From Ruminococcus flavefaciens 007c (GTDB taxonomy: Bacteria > Bacillota > Clostridia > Oscillospirales > Ruminococcaceae): 64,000 nt of DNA. The stretch is from positions 191,001 through 255,000 of the forward strand of contig NZ_ATAX01000028.1 of assembly GCF_000571935.1 (NCBI RefSeq), read 5' to 3'. A program made the position numbers and the translations under genes. Below the pieces are notes generated by a model that searched no databases, had not been told where the DNA came from, and saw only the letters and a list, made by a program, of their open reading frames with translations. Each line of letters opens with the position of its first letter. Position 1 is the first letter of the stretch. This document shows, one piece after another, positions 38,290-45,682 of the stretch.

Positions 38290-39012
38290 ATGAAAAAAAT
38301 CTTAGGAATACTGTTTTTACTCATCGTCATAGCTATAGGTATCTGCGCTTATTTCTTCCCAGGGATACCCTACCGTTATAAATGTACACACGAATTCAAG
38401 CTCCTTGACAGTATATACTCCGAGGTCCCCGCTGACCTTGCGCCGCTGCCTGCAGACTATGCCGATTACTCTAACCTCGGCATACGCATAACCGCATGGA
38501 ACGATATGGAGGCTGTACGTACAGAGGATAAAAACGAGGCGCTCTGGGAAAATGAGGACAAGAGCCATACCATACACGTAAAAACCGAGACTCTCGGCGA
38601 TAATTACGATTTTCTGGACAGGACAGGTATTACCCATGAAGCTCTGAACAGTTACTGTAAAAAGGTCGGAAAGACTCCTCCCGAGACGAATCACGAGTTT
38701 GTACGTCTCATAATGTCGCTGACTATGGAGGATTTCGATATTCACGACATGAAAAACGCCAAGACCTTCTATAAGCTGATGAGCCTTAAAAATGAGGAAT
38801 TCATGGGGCTCAACTGCCCTGTAAGGTACTACTCCGGCGACGGCGTCGGCTACAAGGGCTTCATGAAAACTGTGGAAATGCCCAGCGAAAAGACCGCTGT
38901 TATCAATATCTACCCCGATAAAAACAATCACAGACACTATACCATAGAGCTCAGCGTTACCGACTGGAATGAAATACTTGCCATTTCAGAGAGTATAAAG
39001 CTTACCGAATGA
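38290..39012 (+). CDS. Membrane-anchored protein, paralogue of the one before rimM
   Basis: 240 residues. Anchor helix at about 4-22, then FFPGIPYRYK and an extracytoplasmic domain with VNIYPD-type segment AVINIYPDKNNHRHYTIEL and a terminal ISESIKLTE. The parallels with the 36371-37135 product in all three places show common origin. AAAGGAGG precedes the ATG. There is no lipobox, so it is a signal anchor. Its function is unknown. Confidence 0.7.
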   Translation: MKKILGILFLLIVIAIGICAYFFPGIPYRYKCTHEFKLLDSIYSEVPADLAPLPADYADYSNLGIRITAWNDMEAVRTEDKNEALWENEDKSHTIHVKTETLGDNYDFLDRTGITHEALNSYCKKVGKTPPETNHEFVRLIMSLTMEDFDIHDMKNAKTFYKLMSLKNEEFMGLNCPVRYYSGDGVGYKGFMKTVEMPSEKTAVINIYPDKNNHRHYTIELSVTDWNEILAISESIKLTE

Positions 39013-39062
39013 TATTACAGGACCGCTTATGCGGTCCTCAATTATTCAAAAGGAGAAATACC

Positions 39063-39761
39063 ATGCATATAGAAATAGCTACACTTTTCCCCGAAATGTG
39101 TGAAGCCGTCCTCAGCGAGAGCATAGTCGGCAGAGCACGCAGGGCAGGAAAAATAAGCCTGCACTGCCGCCAGATAAGGGAATACACCTTGGACAAGCAC
39201 CGCCGCGTTGACGATACTCCCTACGGCGGAGGCATGGGAATGGTGATGCAGTGCGAACCTATATACAACTGCTACAAGGCTGTATGTCAGGAGCTGGGCA
39301 CAAAGCCCCATACCATATATATGTCCCCGAAGGGCCGGATCTTCGACCAGAAAAGAGCCGTGGAGCTTTCCGGAATGGATAATATCCTTATCATATGCGG
39401 CCACTATGAGGGCGTAGACCAGCGCGTCATCGACAAGATCGTTGACGAGGAGCTCTCTATCGGCGATTATGTACTCACAGGCGGCGAGCTTCCCGCAATG
39501 GTTGTAGCCGATACAGTTGCCCGTATGTGCGAGGGCGTACTCTCCGACGAGGTATGCTTTACCGATGAGAGCATATACAGCGGACTCCTTGAGTACCCTC
39601 AGTATACCCGTCCCGAGGTCTGGGAGGGCGAGGCCGTGCCGCCTGTGCTTCTCTCGGGGCACCATAAGAACATAGAGAACTGGCGGCACGAGCAGAGTCT
39701 GAAACTGACAGCTGAAAGAAGACCTGATCTTTTAGCTAAATATAACGCAGAAAATAAATGA
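39063..39761 (+). CDS. trmD: tRNA (guanine-N1)-methyltransferase TrmD
   Basis: Makes m1G37 in tRNAs. SPOUT fold with MHIEIATLFPEM at the start, RRVDDTPYGGGMGMVM, ILICGHYEGVDQRVID, and the trefoil-knot SAM loop SIGDYVLTGGELPAMV, followed by PQYTRPEVW. The 232 residues are typical. AAAGGAGA supports the ATG at 39063; the longer frame from 39009 would begin inside the upstream gene. A stem AGGACCGC/GCGGTCCT precedes it. Confidence 0.96.
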   Translation: MHIEIATLFPEMCEAVLSESIVGRARRAGKISLHCRQIREYTLDKHRRVDDTPYGGGMGMVMQCEPIYNCYKAVCQELGTKPHTIYMSPKGRIFDQKRAVELSGMDNILIICGHYEGVDQRVIDKIVDEELSIGDYVLTGGELPAMVVADTVARMCEGVLSDEVCFTDESIYSGLLEYPQYTRPEVWEGEAVPPVLLSGHHKNIENWRHEQSLKLTAERRPDLLAKYNAENK

Positions 39762-39795
39762 CCAAAAATTGCTTTGGTCATTTTCTCTTTTTCTT
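39756..39795 (+). terminator. Terminator overlapping the trmD stop
   Basis: AAATGACCAAA pairs perfectly with TTTGGTCATTT across a six-base loop, followed by a T-rich tail (TCTCTTTTTCTTTT). The TGA stop of trmD lies inside the left arm. Confidence 0.88.
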
Positions 39796-39796
39796 T

Positions 39797-40013
39797 TATT
39801 GCTGTTCCACATATTAACTGGCTGTATATAAAAAAATGCTTTCTCCGTTTAGAAGAAATGGCTATATTCTTGTGTTGAATAATATGCACTTTCAACAATT
39901 ACTGTCAACATTTTTTTGTGGTGATAATAAACAAGCAAGCTGATAAAATTTCATTCACATTTAATCTAAATGTAGAATTTAGCGAAAACATGGATCATAA
40001 TCGCAAAAATCCG
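39797..40013. other. AT-rich gene-free stretch before ptsH
   Basis: Between the trmD terminator and the HPr promoter. No coding frame with a ribosome site, no strong repeat and no tRNA-like structure is seen. Confidence 0.4.
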
Positions 40014-40042
40014 TTGACGAGGTGAGAAAATGATTGTATAAT
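40014..40042 (+). promoter_or_regulatory. Promoter of the HPr gene
   Basis: TTGACG (40014-40019), 17-base spacer, TATAAT (40037-40042). The gene starts 83 bases further on. Confidence 0.85.
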
Positions 40043-40125
40043 GATATCAGCAAGTGAATCAATTTGCAAACGGCAACACAGTCCTGTTGAGAGGGGCTGT
40101 AATACAGAGAATAGGAGAGTTGTAT

Positions 40126-40398
40126 ATGTTTGTAAGAGAAGTAATGGTTAAGAATCAGGTTGGACTTCATGCAAGACCTGCAACCTTCTTTATTCAGAAG
40201 GCTAATGAGTTCAAGTCATCAATCTGGATCGAAAAAGAAGAACGCAGAGTAAACGCTAAGAGCCTGCTCGGAATTCTTTCTCTCGGTATCGTAGGCGGTA
40301 CAAATGTAAAGGTTATCGCTGACGGAGCTGACGAGAAGGCAGCTGTAGATGCTCTTATTGAGCTCGTAGACAGCGGCTTCAGCGAAGAAAACAGATAA
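40126..40398 (+). CDS. ptsH: HPr phosphocarrier protein
   Basis: Carries phosphate between enzyme I and sugar-specific enzyme II, and is a carbon-control signal in Firmicutes. At 90 residues it keeps both key sites: His15 in GLHARPA and Ser46 in NAKSLLGILSLGI, the site for HPr kinase. It therefore has the features of a true HPr rather than the regulatory Crh, which lacks the histidine. ATAGGAGA fits the ATG. It is monocistronic here, with no ptsI neighbour. Confidence 0.92.
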   Translation: MFVREVMVKNQVGLHARPATFFIQKANEFKSSIWIEKEERRVNAKSLLGILSLGIVGGTNVKVIADGADEKAAVDALIELVDSGFSEENR

Positions 40399-40418
40399 TC
40401 AATCAAAACAAATACTTG

Positions 40419-40447
40419 GGGCGTTACGAATGTAACGCCCGCTTTTA
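40419..40447 (+). terminator. Terminator after ptsH
   Basis: GGGCGTTAC/GTAACGCCC with a GAAT loop, followed by GCTTTTATTT. It sits between the convergent ends of ptsH and spoIVB and may serve both. Confidence 0.85.
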
Positions 40448-40459
40448 TTTCAGGAAGTC

Positions 40460-41686
40460 CTATCCAAGACCTTCCGCCATATTTTCCGCGAATATCCCGT
40501 ATCCGCGGGTGGGATCGGCTACAAATACATGAGTCACCGCACCTGCAAGCTTGCCGTTCTGTATGACGGGACTGCCGCTCATACCCTGAACTATGCCGCC
40601 TATGGCGTCAAGCAGCCTGTCGTCGGTGATGCGTATCACCATATTCTTTGAAGAGCCTGTGCTTCCGTAGTCCACACTGACTATCTCGGCAGCGTACCTT
40701 TCGGGAGCTTCTCCCGATACCGTGGCATATATCTCCGCAGGACCAACGGTTATCTCCTGCCTGTAGGCCATGGTAAATGTCTCGGCGGACTCTGAAAGCT
40801 CCTCGAGCGCTCCCTTTGTAAGATGTCCGTAGATACCGCTCGTCCTGTTGCAGTCAAGCGTGCCGAAGCTCTTATTCGGGACGAATTTTCCGCGAAGCTC
40901 TCCGGGTATGCCTCTGGCTCCCCGCCGAGCCTCGGTTATCTCAACAGGGACTGCCTCGCCGCTGTGGACAGGAACTATGCCTCCTGTATCGGAATCGCAT
41001 ATGGGATGGCCGAGCCCCGCAAAAGCACCTGTCTCACAGTCAAAGAAGGTCATAGTACCTATGCCTGCGATGCTGTCGCGCACCCACATACCGCCCTTCC
41101 AGCCGCAGCTTTTTCTCGAATACACAGGCCGCAGCACAGCAGTGAAGCTTTCGCCGTCACGCTCAGCAGACAGCTCTATCGCCCGCCCTTCCGACGAAGA
41201 AATAAGCTCCTGAAGCTGATCGTTGGAGGTCAGTCCCACACCGTCCGCAAGGCGTATGACGTCGCCCTTCCGTATACCTGCCTTTTCGGCAGGACAGGAC
41301 AGAACACCGTCCTCAGCCTCAACGTCACCGAGTCCCGTGACCATCACGCCCTCCATCAGGAGCTTTATGCCGAAAGGTCTGCCGCCTACCGCAAATACAG
41401 GCGCTTCGGCTCTGCGTATCTCCACATTTTTAACGGGAATCGCCCCGAAAAGCGAAAAAGTTACCCTTTCCGTGCCTGAACAGGTCTGCGCGGCAGGAAC
41501 AGCCGCATCGGGATCGGGATAACAGCTTAGCTCGGGAAATCCCGCTATTTTTATTTCTGCCGAAGTATCGGCAGTTATAACATCGGGCAGCTGTGAGGAA
41601 TAATACCCCGCCGTCCCGAATAATCCAAGAAAAGCGGCAGATAATAATACCGCAGCCGCTTTTGCGATCTTTCTTTTCAACAACAT
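40460..41686 (-). CDS. spoIVB: SpoIVB-type serine peptidase
   Basis: Peptidase that in spore formers signals between forespore and mother cell by cutting SpoIVFA. N-terminal anchor (~10-30), a PDZ domain with GILS-like KAGIRKGDVIRLADG, then the SpoIVB peptidase domain with the His region FAGLGHPICDSDTGG and catalytic Ser in IVQGMSGSPVIQNGKLAGAVTH. The 408 residues are typical. The ATG at 41686 follows AAAGGAAAAG; a TTG 11 codons earlier overlaps that site. It is convergent with ptsH. Confidence 0.93.
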   Translation of the reverse strand: MLLKRKIAKAAAVLLSAAFLGLFGTAGYYSSQLPDVITADTSAEIKIAGFPELSCYPDPDAAVPAAQTCSGTERVTFSLFGAIPVKNVEIRRAEAPVFAVGGRPFGIKLLMEGVMVTGLGDVEAEDGVLSCPAEKAGIRKGDVIRLADGVGLTSNDQLQELISSSEGRAIELSAERDGESFTAVLRPVYSRKSCGWKGGMWVRDSIAGIGTMTFFDCETGAFAGLGHPICDSDTGGIVPVHSGEAVPVEITEARRGARGIPGELRGKFVPNKSFGTLDCNRTSGIYGHLTKGALEELSESAETFTMAYRQEITVGPAEIYATVSGEAPERYAAEIVSVDYGSTGSSKNMVIRITDDRLLDAIGGIVQGMSGSPVIQNGKLAGAVTHVFVADPTRGYGIFAENMAEGLG

Positions 41687-41794
41687 TTTTCTTTTCCTTT
41701 CGCGTTCCTGACGGAACAATTATATTATGCTTCGGCCGGACTGCATTATAAATGAGAATTTCGTACAGCCGAAAACTACATATGGAGTAAATTT

Positions 41795-42337
41795 ATGAGC
41801 AGGAAAAATCAGGAAAAACCGCCTCGCCGCAATTCCGCGTTTTGGGCGGTCCTTAAAATAATAACTTTGCTGCTGTGCCTGTGGTACTCGTGCGCGATGC
41901 CCGTGCTCTCGGGTGCGGGACTTATACGCAACCGCTTGAGCTACGGCGAGGAAATAACAAAAACAGGGATATTCCTCATAGCTGCCGCGGCAATGATGAC
42001 AGCAGGCACCATTCTGTGCTTTTTCCGCAGGAGCCTCTGCGATATACTCTCGGCAGTTTTCTCCGGAACAGGCTTTATACTCTGCATGACTATGCTGAAA
42101 AAGCTCACCGACCACGCTGACAGCTTCGGCTGGACGGATAAATACACCCTTCATCCCATAAGCGGTATGTATACGGGAAGGATACTTCCCTGTGCGCTCC
42201 CCGCAGTGCTGACTGTAATTATCGCGGCAGTGCATTTTATGTCATATGAGGCAATGGAACAGCGCCGCCTGAAAAAAGCAGCCGCGGAAGCTGAAAAAAA
42301 CGCTCCCGCACCGTCTGTTACGGACGATGTGCCATGA
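41795..42337 (+). CDS. Four-helix membrane protein
   Basis: 180 residues, unknown function. The N-terminus is basic (SRKNQEKPPRRNS), then helices lie at about 16-36, 47-70, 74-92 and 126-148, with a Lys/Ala-rich tail. It is divergent from spoIVB, with 108 bases between starts. A terminator follows directly. I see no family motif. Confidence 0.6.
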   Translation: MSRKNQEKPPRRNSAFWAVLKIITLLLCLWYSCAMPVLSGAGLIRNRLSYGEEITKTGIFLIAAAAMMTAGTILCFFRRSLCDILSAVFSGTGFILCMTMLKKLTDHADSFGWTDKYTLHPISGMYTGRILPCALPAVLTVIIAAVHFMSYEAMEQRRLKKAAAEAEKNAPAPSVTDDVP

Positions 42338-42353
42338 TCATATTATAAGCTTT

Positions 42354-42380
42354 TAAGGACGGGAATCCCGTCCTTTTTTG
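42354..42380 (+). terminator. Terminator between the membrane gene and birA
   Basis: AAGGACGGGA/TCCCGTCCTT stem, nearly a perfect palindrome, followed by TTTT. It lies 17 bases after the upstream stop. Confidence 0.9.
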
Positions 42381-42430
42381 TACTTTATAAAAAATTATGA
42401 TATTCCTTTCGCCTTTTTATTCCTTTATTA

Positions 42431-42459
42431 TTGAAAAATTCATTTTTTTATGGTACAAT
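42431..42459 (+). promoter_or_regulatory. Promoter of birA
   Basis: TTGAAA (42431-42436), 17-base spacer, TACAAT (42454-42459). The birA ATG is 33 bases further on. Confidence 0.8.
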
Positions 42460-42491
42460 GTTATCAATATTACCGAAAGGAACTTATTACC

Positions 42492-43475
42492 ATGAACGTC
42501 AAAAACGAATTGCTCTCGACTCTTGCCGAATCTGACGGCGACTTCATATCGGGTGCAGCTCTTGCGGAAAAGCTCGGTGTAAGCCGTAATGCCGTCTGGA
42601 AAGCCGTCAAGGCTCTTGAAGCGGAAGGCTTTTCGATCAGCTCCGTGACTTCAAAAGGATACAAGCTCAACAAAAACAATAACAGACTTTCGGCAGAACT
42701 TATCTCCCCCTTCCTCAGGACTAAGACTATAGGCAGGACTCTGAAGGTATTCGACGAGGTAGACTCAACAAATAACGTAGTACGTGAGCTTGAAACAGAA
42801 AAATCCCCAAGCGGCACCACTGCGGTGGCTGACCGTCAGACTGCGGGAAGAGGCAGGATAGGCAGAAAATTTGAATCTCCCTCGGGAAAGGGTCTCTATG
42901 TAAGCGTACTTGTCAGACCAAATTTCGGCCTTGAATTCGCCCCTATGATAACCGCAGCAGCTGCCTGTGCAGCCGCTGAAGCAGTTGAAGCTCTCTGCGG
43001 CGGCAAGGTAATGATAAAATGGGTCAACGACCTGTATATGAACGGCAAGAAGATATGCGGCATACTTACCGAGGCCTCTCTGGGACTGGAAATGCGCGTC
43101 CTCGACTGCGCTACCATCGGCATCGGCATAAATGTCCGCAGTATCGCCGACAGCTTCGACGAGGAGCTGAAAAAGACCGCTACATCCATAGAGGACGAAA
43201 CAGGCGTAGCCGTTAACAGGAACAAGCTCTGTGCGGAGCTCCTCAACCGTCTGGAGATATATCTGGGCAAGATAGAGGACAGAAGTTTTCTCCTGCAGTA
43301 CCGCGAAAGAGAAATGCTCACAGGAAATATAATATCCGCCCATGTAGGCGAAGATACGATCGTCGGCGAGGCTCTCGGCATCGACGACAACGCCAATCTT
43401 GTGGTACAGCTCCCCTCGGGTGAGATAAGAAACCTCAACTCGGGTGAAGCAAATCTTTGCAGGATAAAGGCATAA
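42492..43475 (+). CDS. birA: Biotin--[acetyl-CoA-carboxylase] ligase / biotin repressor BirA
   Basis: Attaches biotin to carboxylase carrier domains. The N-terminal winged helix (residues ~5-60, LAEKLGVSRNAVWKAVKAL) shows it can also act as the biotin-responsive repressor. The ligase core has DEVDSTNN, TAGRGRIGRKFESPSGKGLY, the catalytic KWVNDLYMNGKKICGILTE and GIGINV. The C-terminal SH3-like part is LVVQLPSGEIRNLNSGE. The start at 42492 follows AAAGGAAC, 327 residues. Confidence 0.95.
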   Translation: MNVKNELLSTLAESDGDFISGAALAEKLGVSRNAVWKAVKALEAEGFSISSVTSKGYKLNKNNNRLSAELISPFLRTKTIGRTLKVFDEVDSTNNVVRELETEKSPSGTTAVADRQTAGRGRIGRKFESPSGKGLYVSVLVRPNFGLEFAPMITAAAACAAAEAVEALCGGKVMIKWVNDLYMNGKKICGILTEASLGLEMRVLDCATIGIGINVRSIADSFDEELKKTATSIEDETGVAVNRNKLCAELLNRLEIYLGKIEDRSFLLQYREREMLTGNIISAHVGEDTIVGEALGIDDNANLVVQLPSGEIRNLNSGEANLCRIKA

Positions 43476-43535
43476 TATGGCATATGTGCGCCGGAGCGCA
43501 TATAATAAATCAAAATCGTAAGGAGGTATGTCTGT

Positions 43536-44210
43536 ATGAGATATACTATAATCGGTCAGACCGTTCCCGCAGTTGAATGTGAACTCAACGCAGGAGAATC
43601 AATGTTTACCCAGTCAGGCGGCATGATATGGCAGAGCCAGGGTATCAAAATGTCAACAAACGCAAGAGGTGGCCTCGGAAGAAGCCTCGGAAGAATGTTC
43701 ACAGGCGAATCTATCTTCATGGCTAATTATACCGCCGAAGTTGCCGGCGCAAAGATCGCCTTCGGCTCAACAGTTCCCGGCTCAGTCGTACCCGTAAATA
43801 TCTCACAGGGCGACCTTATCTGCCAGAAGGGCTCTTTCCTCTGCGCTGAACAGACAGTTGACCTCAAGGCTATATTCACAAAGAAATTCATGTCGGGTCT
43901 CTTCGGCGGCGAAGGCTTCATACTTCAGCACCTCTTCGGACAGGGTATGGCTTTCCTTGAAGTAGACGGCGATATGGTGGAACGCTACCTCAATCCCGGC
44001 GAAGTTCTCAAGGTGGACACAGGTAATGTAGTTGCCTTCGAGCCCACTGTAAACTATGAGGTCGAGACCGTTAAGGGACTGGGTAATATCTTCCTCGGCG
44101 GCGAGGGACTCTTCATCACACGCCTTACAGGTCCCGGAAAGATAATCCTCCAGACTCAGAACTTCAACGATTTTGCAGGCAGGATCCTCTCAATGGGCGT
44201 AAAGCGCTGA
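43536..44210 (+). CDS. AIM24/TIGR00266-family protein
   Basis: 224-residue protein of the AIM24 beta-barrel family, function poorly known. It has VECELNAGESMFTQSGGMIW, GLGRSLGRMFTGESIFMANY, a repeated GEGLFITRLTGPGKIILQT and two GxGG-type turns. There is no signal or membrane segment. AAGGAGG precedes the ATG. Its small zinc-ribbon neighbour follows by 36 bases, a pairing that suggests a joint role. Confidence 0.88.
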   Translation: MRYTIIGQTVPAVECELNAGESMFTQSGGMIWQSQGIKMSTNARGGLGRSLGRMFTGESIFMANYTAEVAGAKIAFGSTVPGSVVPVNISQGDLICQKGSFLCAEQTVDLKAIFTKKFMSGLFGGEGFILQHLFGQGMAFLEVDGDMVERYLNPGEVLKVDTGNVVAFEPTVNYEVETVKGLGNIFLGGEGLFITRLTGPGKIILQTQNFNDFAGRILSMGVKR

Positions 44211-44246
44211 GAACAGATAAATGCCTGAAGTATTGAGGTGAAGCTT

Positions 44247-44501
44247 ATGTTTATTTATGGTTTCCCCGTTATGGGACTTCAGTATATGACAAGGGCTGAC
44301 GAGCTTTTCCGCATGGCCGCAGATAACAGGACTCCCCGTGTATGGAACGGAGACAAGTGGCTGTGCCTCTGCGGTACGGAAAACAGCACCAATTTCTGTC
44401 CCGAATGCGGAGCAAAGGCTCCCGTGAAGCCCTGGAAATGCAGCTGCGGCAGGGATTGTACCACTAATTTCTGCCCTGACTGCGGTGCAAAGGCACCGTA
44501 A
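44247..44501 (+). CDS. Small protein with two zinc-ribbon motifs
   Basis: 84 residues. Two CxCG...CPxCGAKAP units (CLCGTENSTNFCPECGAKAP; CSCGRDCTTNFCPDCGAKAP) sit at the C-terminus, each with four cysteines for one zinc. The N-terminal 40 residues are not recognised. The ATG at 44247 follows GAGGTG by six bases; an in-frame GTG at 44238 overlaps that site. Zinc-ribbon proteins of this kind often accompany AIM24 genes. Confidence 0.75.
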   Translation: MFIYGFPVMGLQYMTRADELFRMAADNRTPRVWNGDKWLCLCGTENSTNFCPECGAKAPVKPWKCSCGRDCTTNFCPDCGAKAP

Positions 44502-44675
44502 ATCCGACCGATCTTATTCTTTGGCAGAATACACTATGATCTATCTGCTTTATGTGCAACATGACAGTTTTATCTGATTTTGAATAATACACTTCACTAT
44601 AAATGATCTATCAGTTGTATTTGTAAAGCGAAGATATATCTTTCAGAAAAAACTATAATAAAGGAATGAATAAAA

Positions 44676-45284
44676 ATGAAGAATCCTATCAAAAAAACTC
44701 TCGGCGCTGTACTCACAGCAGTCACACTATCCGCTTGTGTAGTGCTCCCCGCATCAGTCGATCAGCCTTTCAGCAAAATATCGTTGGCAACTCCGATAAC
44801 AGCTGAAGCTGCAGACTCTGCTATGCTGGCAGAAGGTATAGTAAATGTAGAAGTTGCAAAGATGTATGACAAAAATTTCAAACCGTTCCCCACTGCAAAT
44901 GTATTAAAGGATACTCATGTTGCAATACTGGATGTAAAAGGCAATTATTATAAAGTGTCAGATGCATACGGCGGAATGTATATGAAAATCAAAGAAATAA
45001 AACTCTGTACAAAAGCTAAAAAGTCTTATGAAGTATTGGGAGAGTATAATCCCAATGGTAAGGAATTCAAAACAACAAGCTGGCAGCCTTTACGTAAAAG
45101 CGCTGATAATGGTGCTCAGGTAATAGGTGCTTTTGGGAAAGGAACCGTTTTAAGCGGCAGGCGCGTTTATATAGTGGATCCAAAGGCGGACAAGGTATTT
45201 AAAACAGAATACATAAAAACCGATGATTACGTCAATCATCTTGGAGAACCAGTTCAGGGTTACGTCAAAGCAGTCAGCTTATAA
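44676..45284 (+). CDS. Secreted protein of unknown function
   Basis: 202 residues with a clear signal peptide (KKTLGAVLTAVTLSACVVLP, cleavage possibly near ITAEAAD at ~47). A short LSAC could be read as a lipobox but the long following stretch is less typical. The mature part looks beta-rich with GNYYKVSDAYGGMYMK, reminiscent of SH3-like repeats. Codon use is more A/T-rich than the neighbours (many AAA, GTA, TAT), so it may have been acquired. A terminator follows. The 170 bases upstream hold no obvious consensus promoter. Confidence 0.65.
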   Translation: MKNPIKKTLGAVLTAVTLSACVVLPASVDQPFSKISLATPITAEAADSAMLAEGIVNVEVAKMYDKNFKPFPTANVLKDTHVAILDVKGNYYKVSDAYGGMYMKIKEIKLCTKAKKSYEVLGEYNPNGKEFKTTSWQPLRKSADNGAQVIGAFGKGTVLSGRRVYIVDPKADKVFKTEYIKTDDYVNHLGEPVQGYVKAVSL

Positions 45285-45293
45285 TTCTGTTTG

Positions 45294-45336
45294 CAGATTT
45301 GTCGGGAGCTGAAAAGCTCTTGACAAATCTGTTTTT
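45294..45336 (+). terminator. Terminator of the secreted-protein gene
   Basis: CAGATTTGTC...GAGCT pairs with AGCTC...GACAAATCTG, 15 pairs with a small internal loop and GAAA apex, then TTTTT. Its right arm contains the -35 of the next promoter. Confidence 0.9.
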
Positions 45337-45348
45337 ATGTTATATAAT
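45320..45348 (+). promoter_or_regulatory. Promoter of leuA
   Basis: TTGACA (45320-45325), 17-base spacer, TATAAT (45343-45348). It is embedded in the 3' arm and U-tract of the preceding terminator. Confidence 0.88.
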
Positions 45349-45354
45349 ACAGAT

Positions 45355-45636
45355 AACAAATCAAAATGCTATGAAGGGAAACAAAGCTCATATATTGTTC
45401 CACAGAGAACTGCCGTTTGGTGAAAGGCAGCAGCAGCGTATGAGAAATAACTCCTCCCCGAGCAGCCGACCAAAAGAATCATATTCAAGTAGGCTCGGAC
45501 GGGCGCTCCCGTTACAGAGATATGCGTTGATCCGACGCAGACGAGTGGGTGTATTCTTACATCAAGAAGAGTGGTACCACGGAGTATTAAAGTAACTTCG
45601 TCTCTTCCATGCCGACGCATGGAGGAGACTTTTTTA
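45355..45636 (+). ncRNA. T-box leader (leucine) controlling leuA
   Basis: Reads uncharged tRNA-Leu and allows transcription when leucine is short. The T-box core GTGGTACCAC (45571-45580) sits in the usual AGNGTGGTACCRCGG context. Stem I begins near GAGAACTGCC...GGCAGCAG. A Leu codon CTC at 45451-45453 is a candidate specifier. The terminator GTCTCTTCCATGC/GCATGGAGGAGAC plus TTTTTT (45600-45636) overlaps the antiterminator region. The candidate specifier was picked because leuA follows, so it is inference. Confidence 0.88.
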
Positions 45637-45682
45637 TTACCCTCCTGCATAAGGCAAAACGGATCGGAATGGAGGTATTTAT

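Noticed and set aside
39009-39062. Longer TrmD starting at 39009
   Set aside because: It overlaps the upstream gene's stop and lacks similarity to TrmD; AAAGGAGA before 39063 and the MHIEI start settle the choice.
41720-41760. Possible sporulation-sigma promoter of spoIVB
   Set aside because: A CATAATA stretch on the minus strand resembles a sigma-G/F -10, but I found no matching -35 at the right distance.
45299-45595. A 98-codon frame before leuA
   Set aside because: It starts inside a terminator and runs through the T-box RNA; its sequence is explained by RNA structure.
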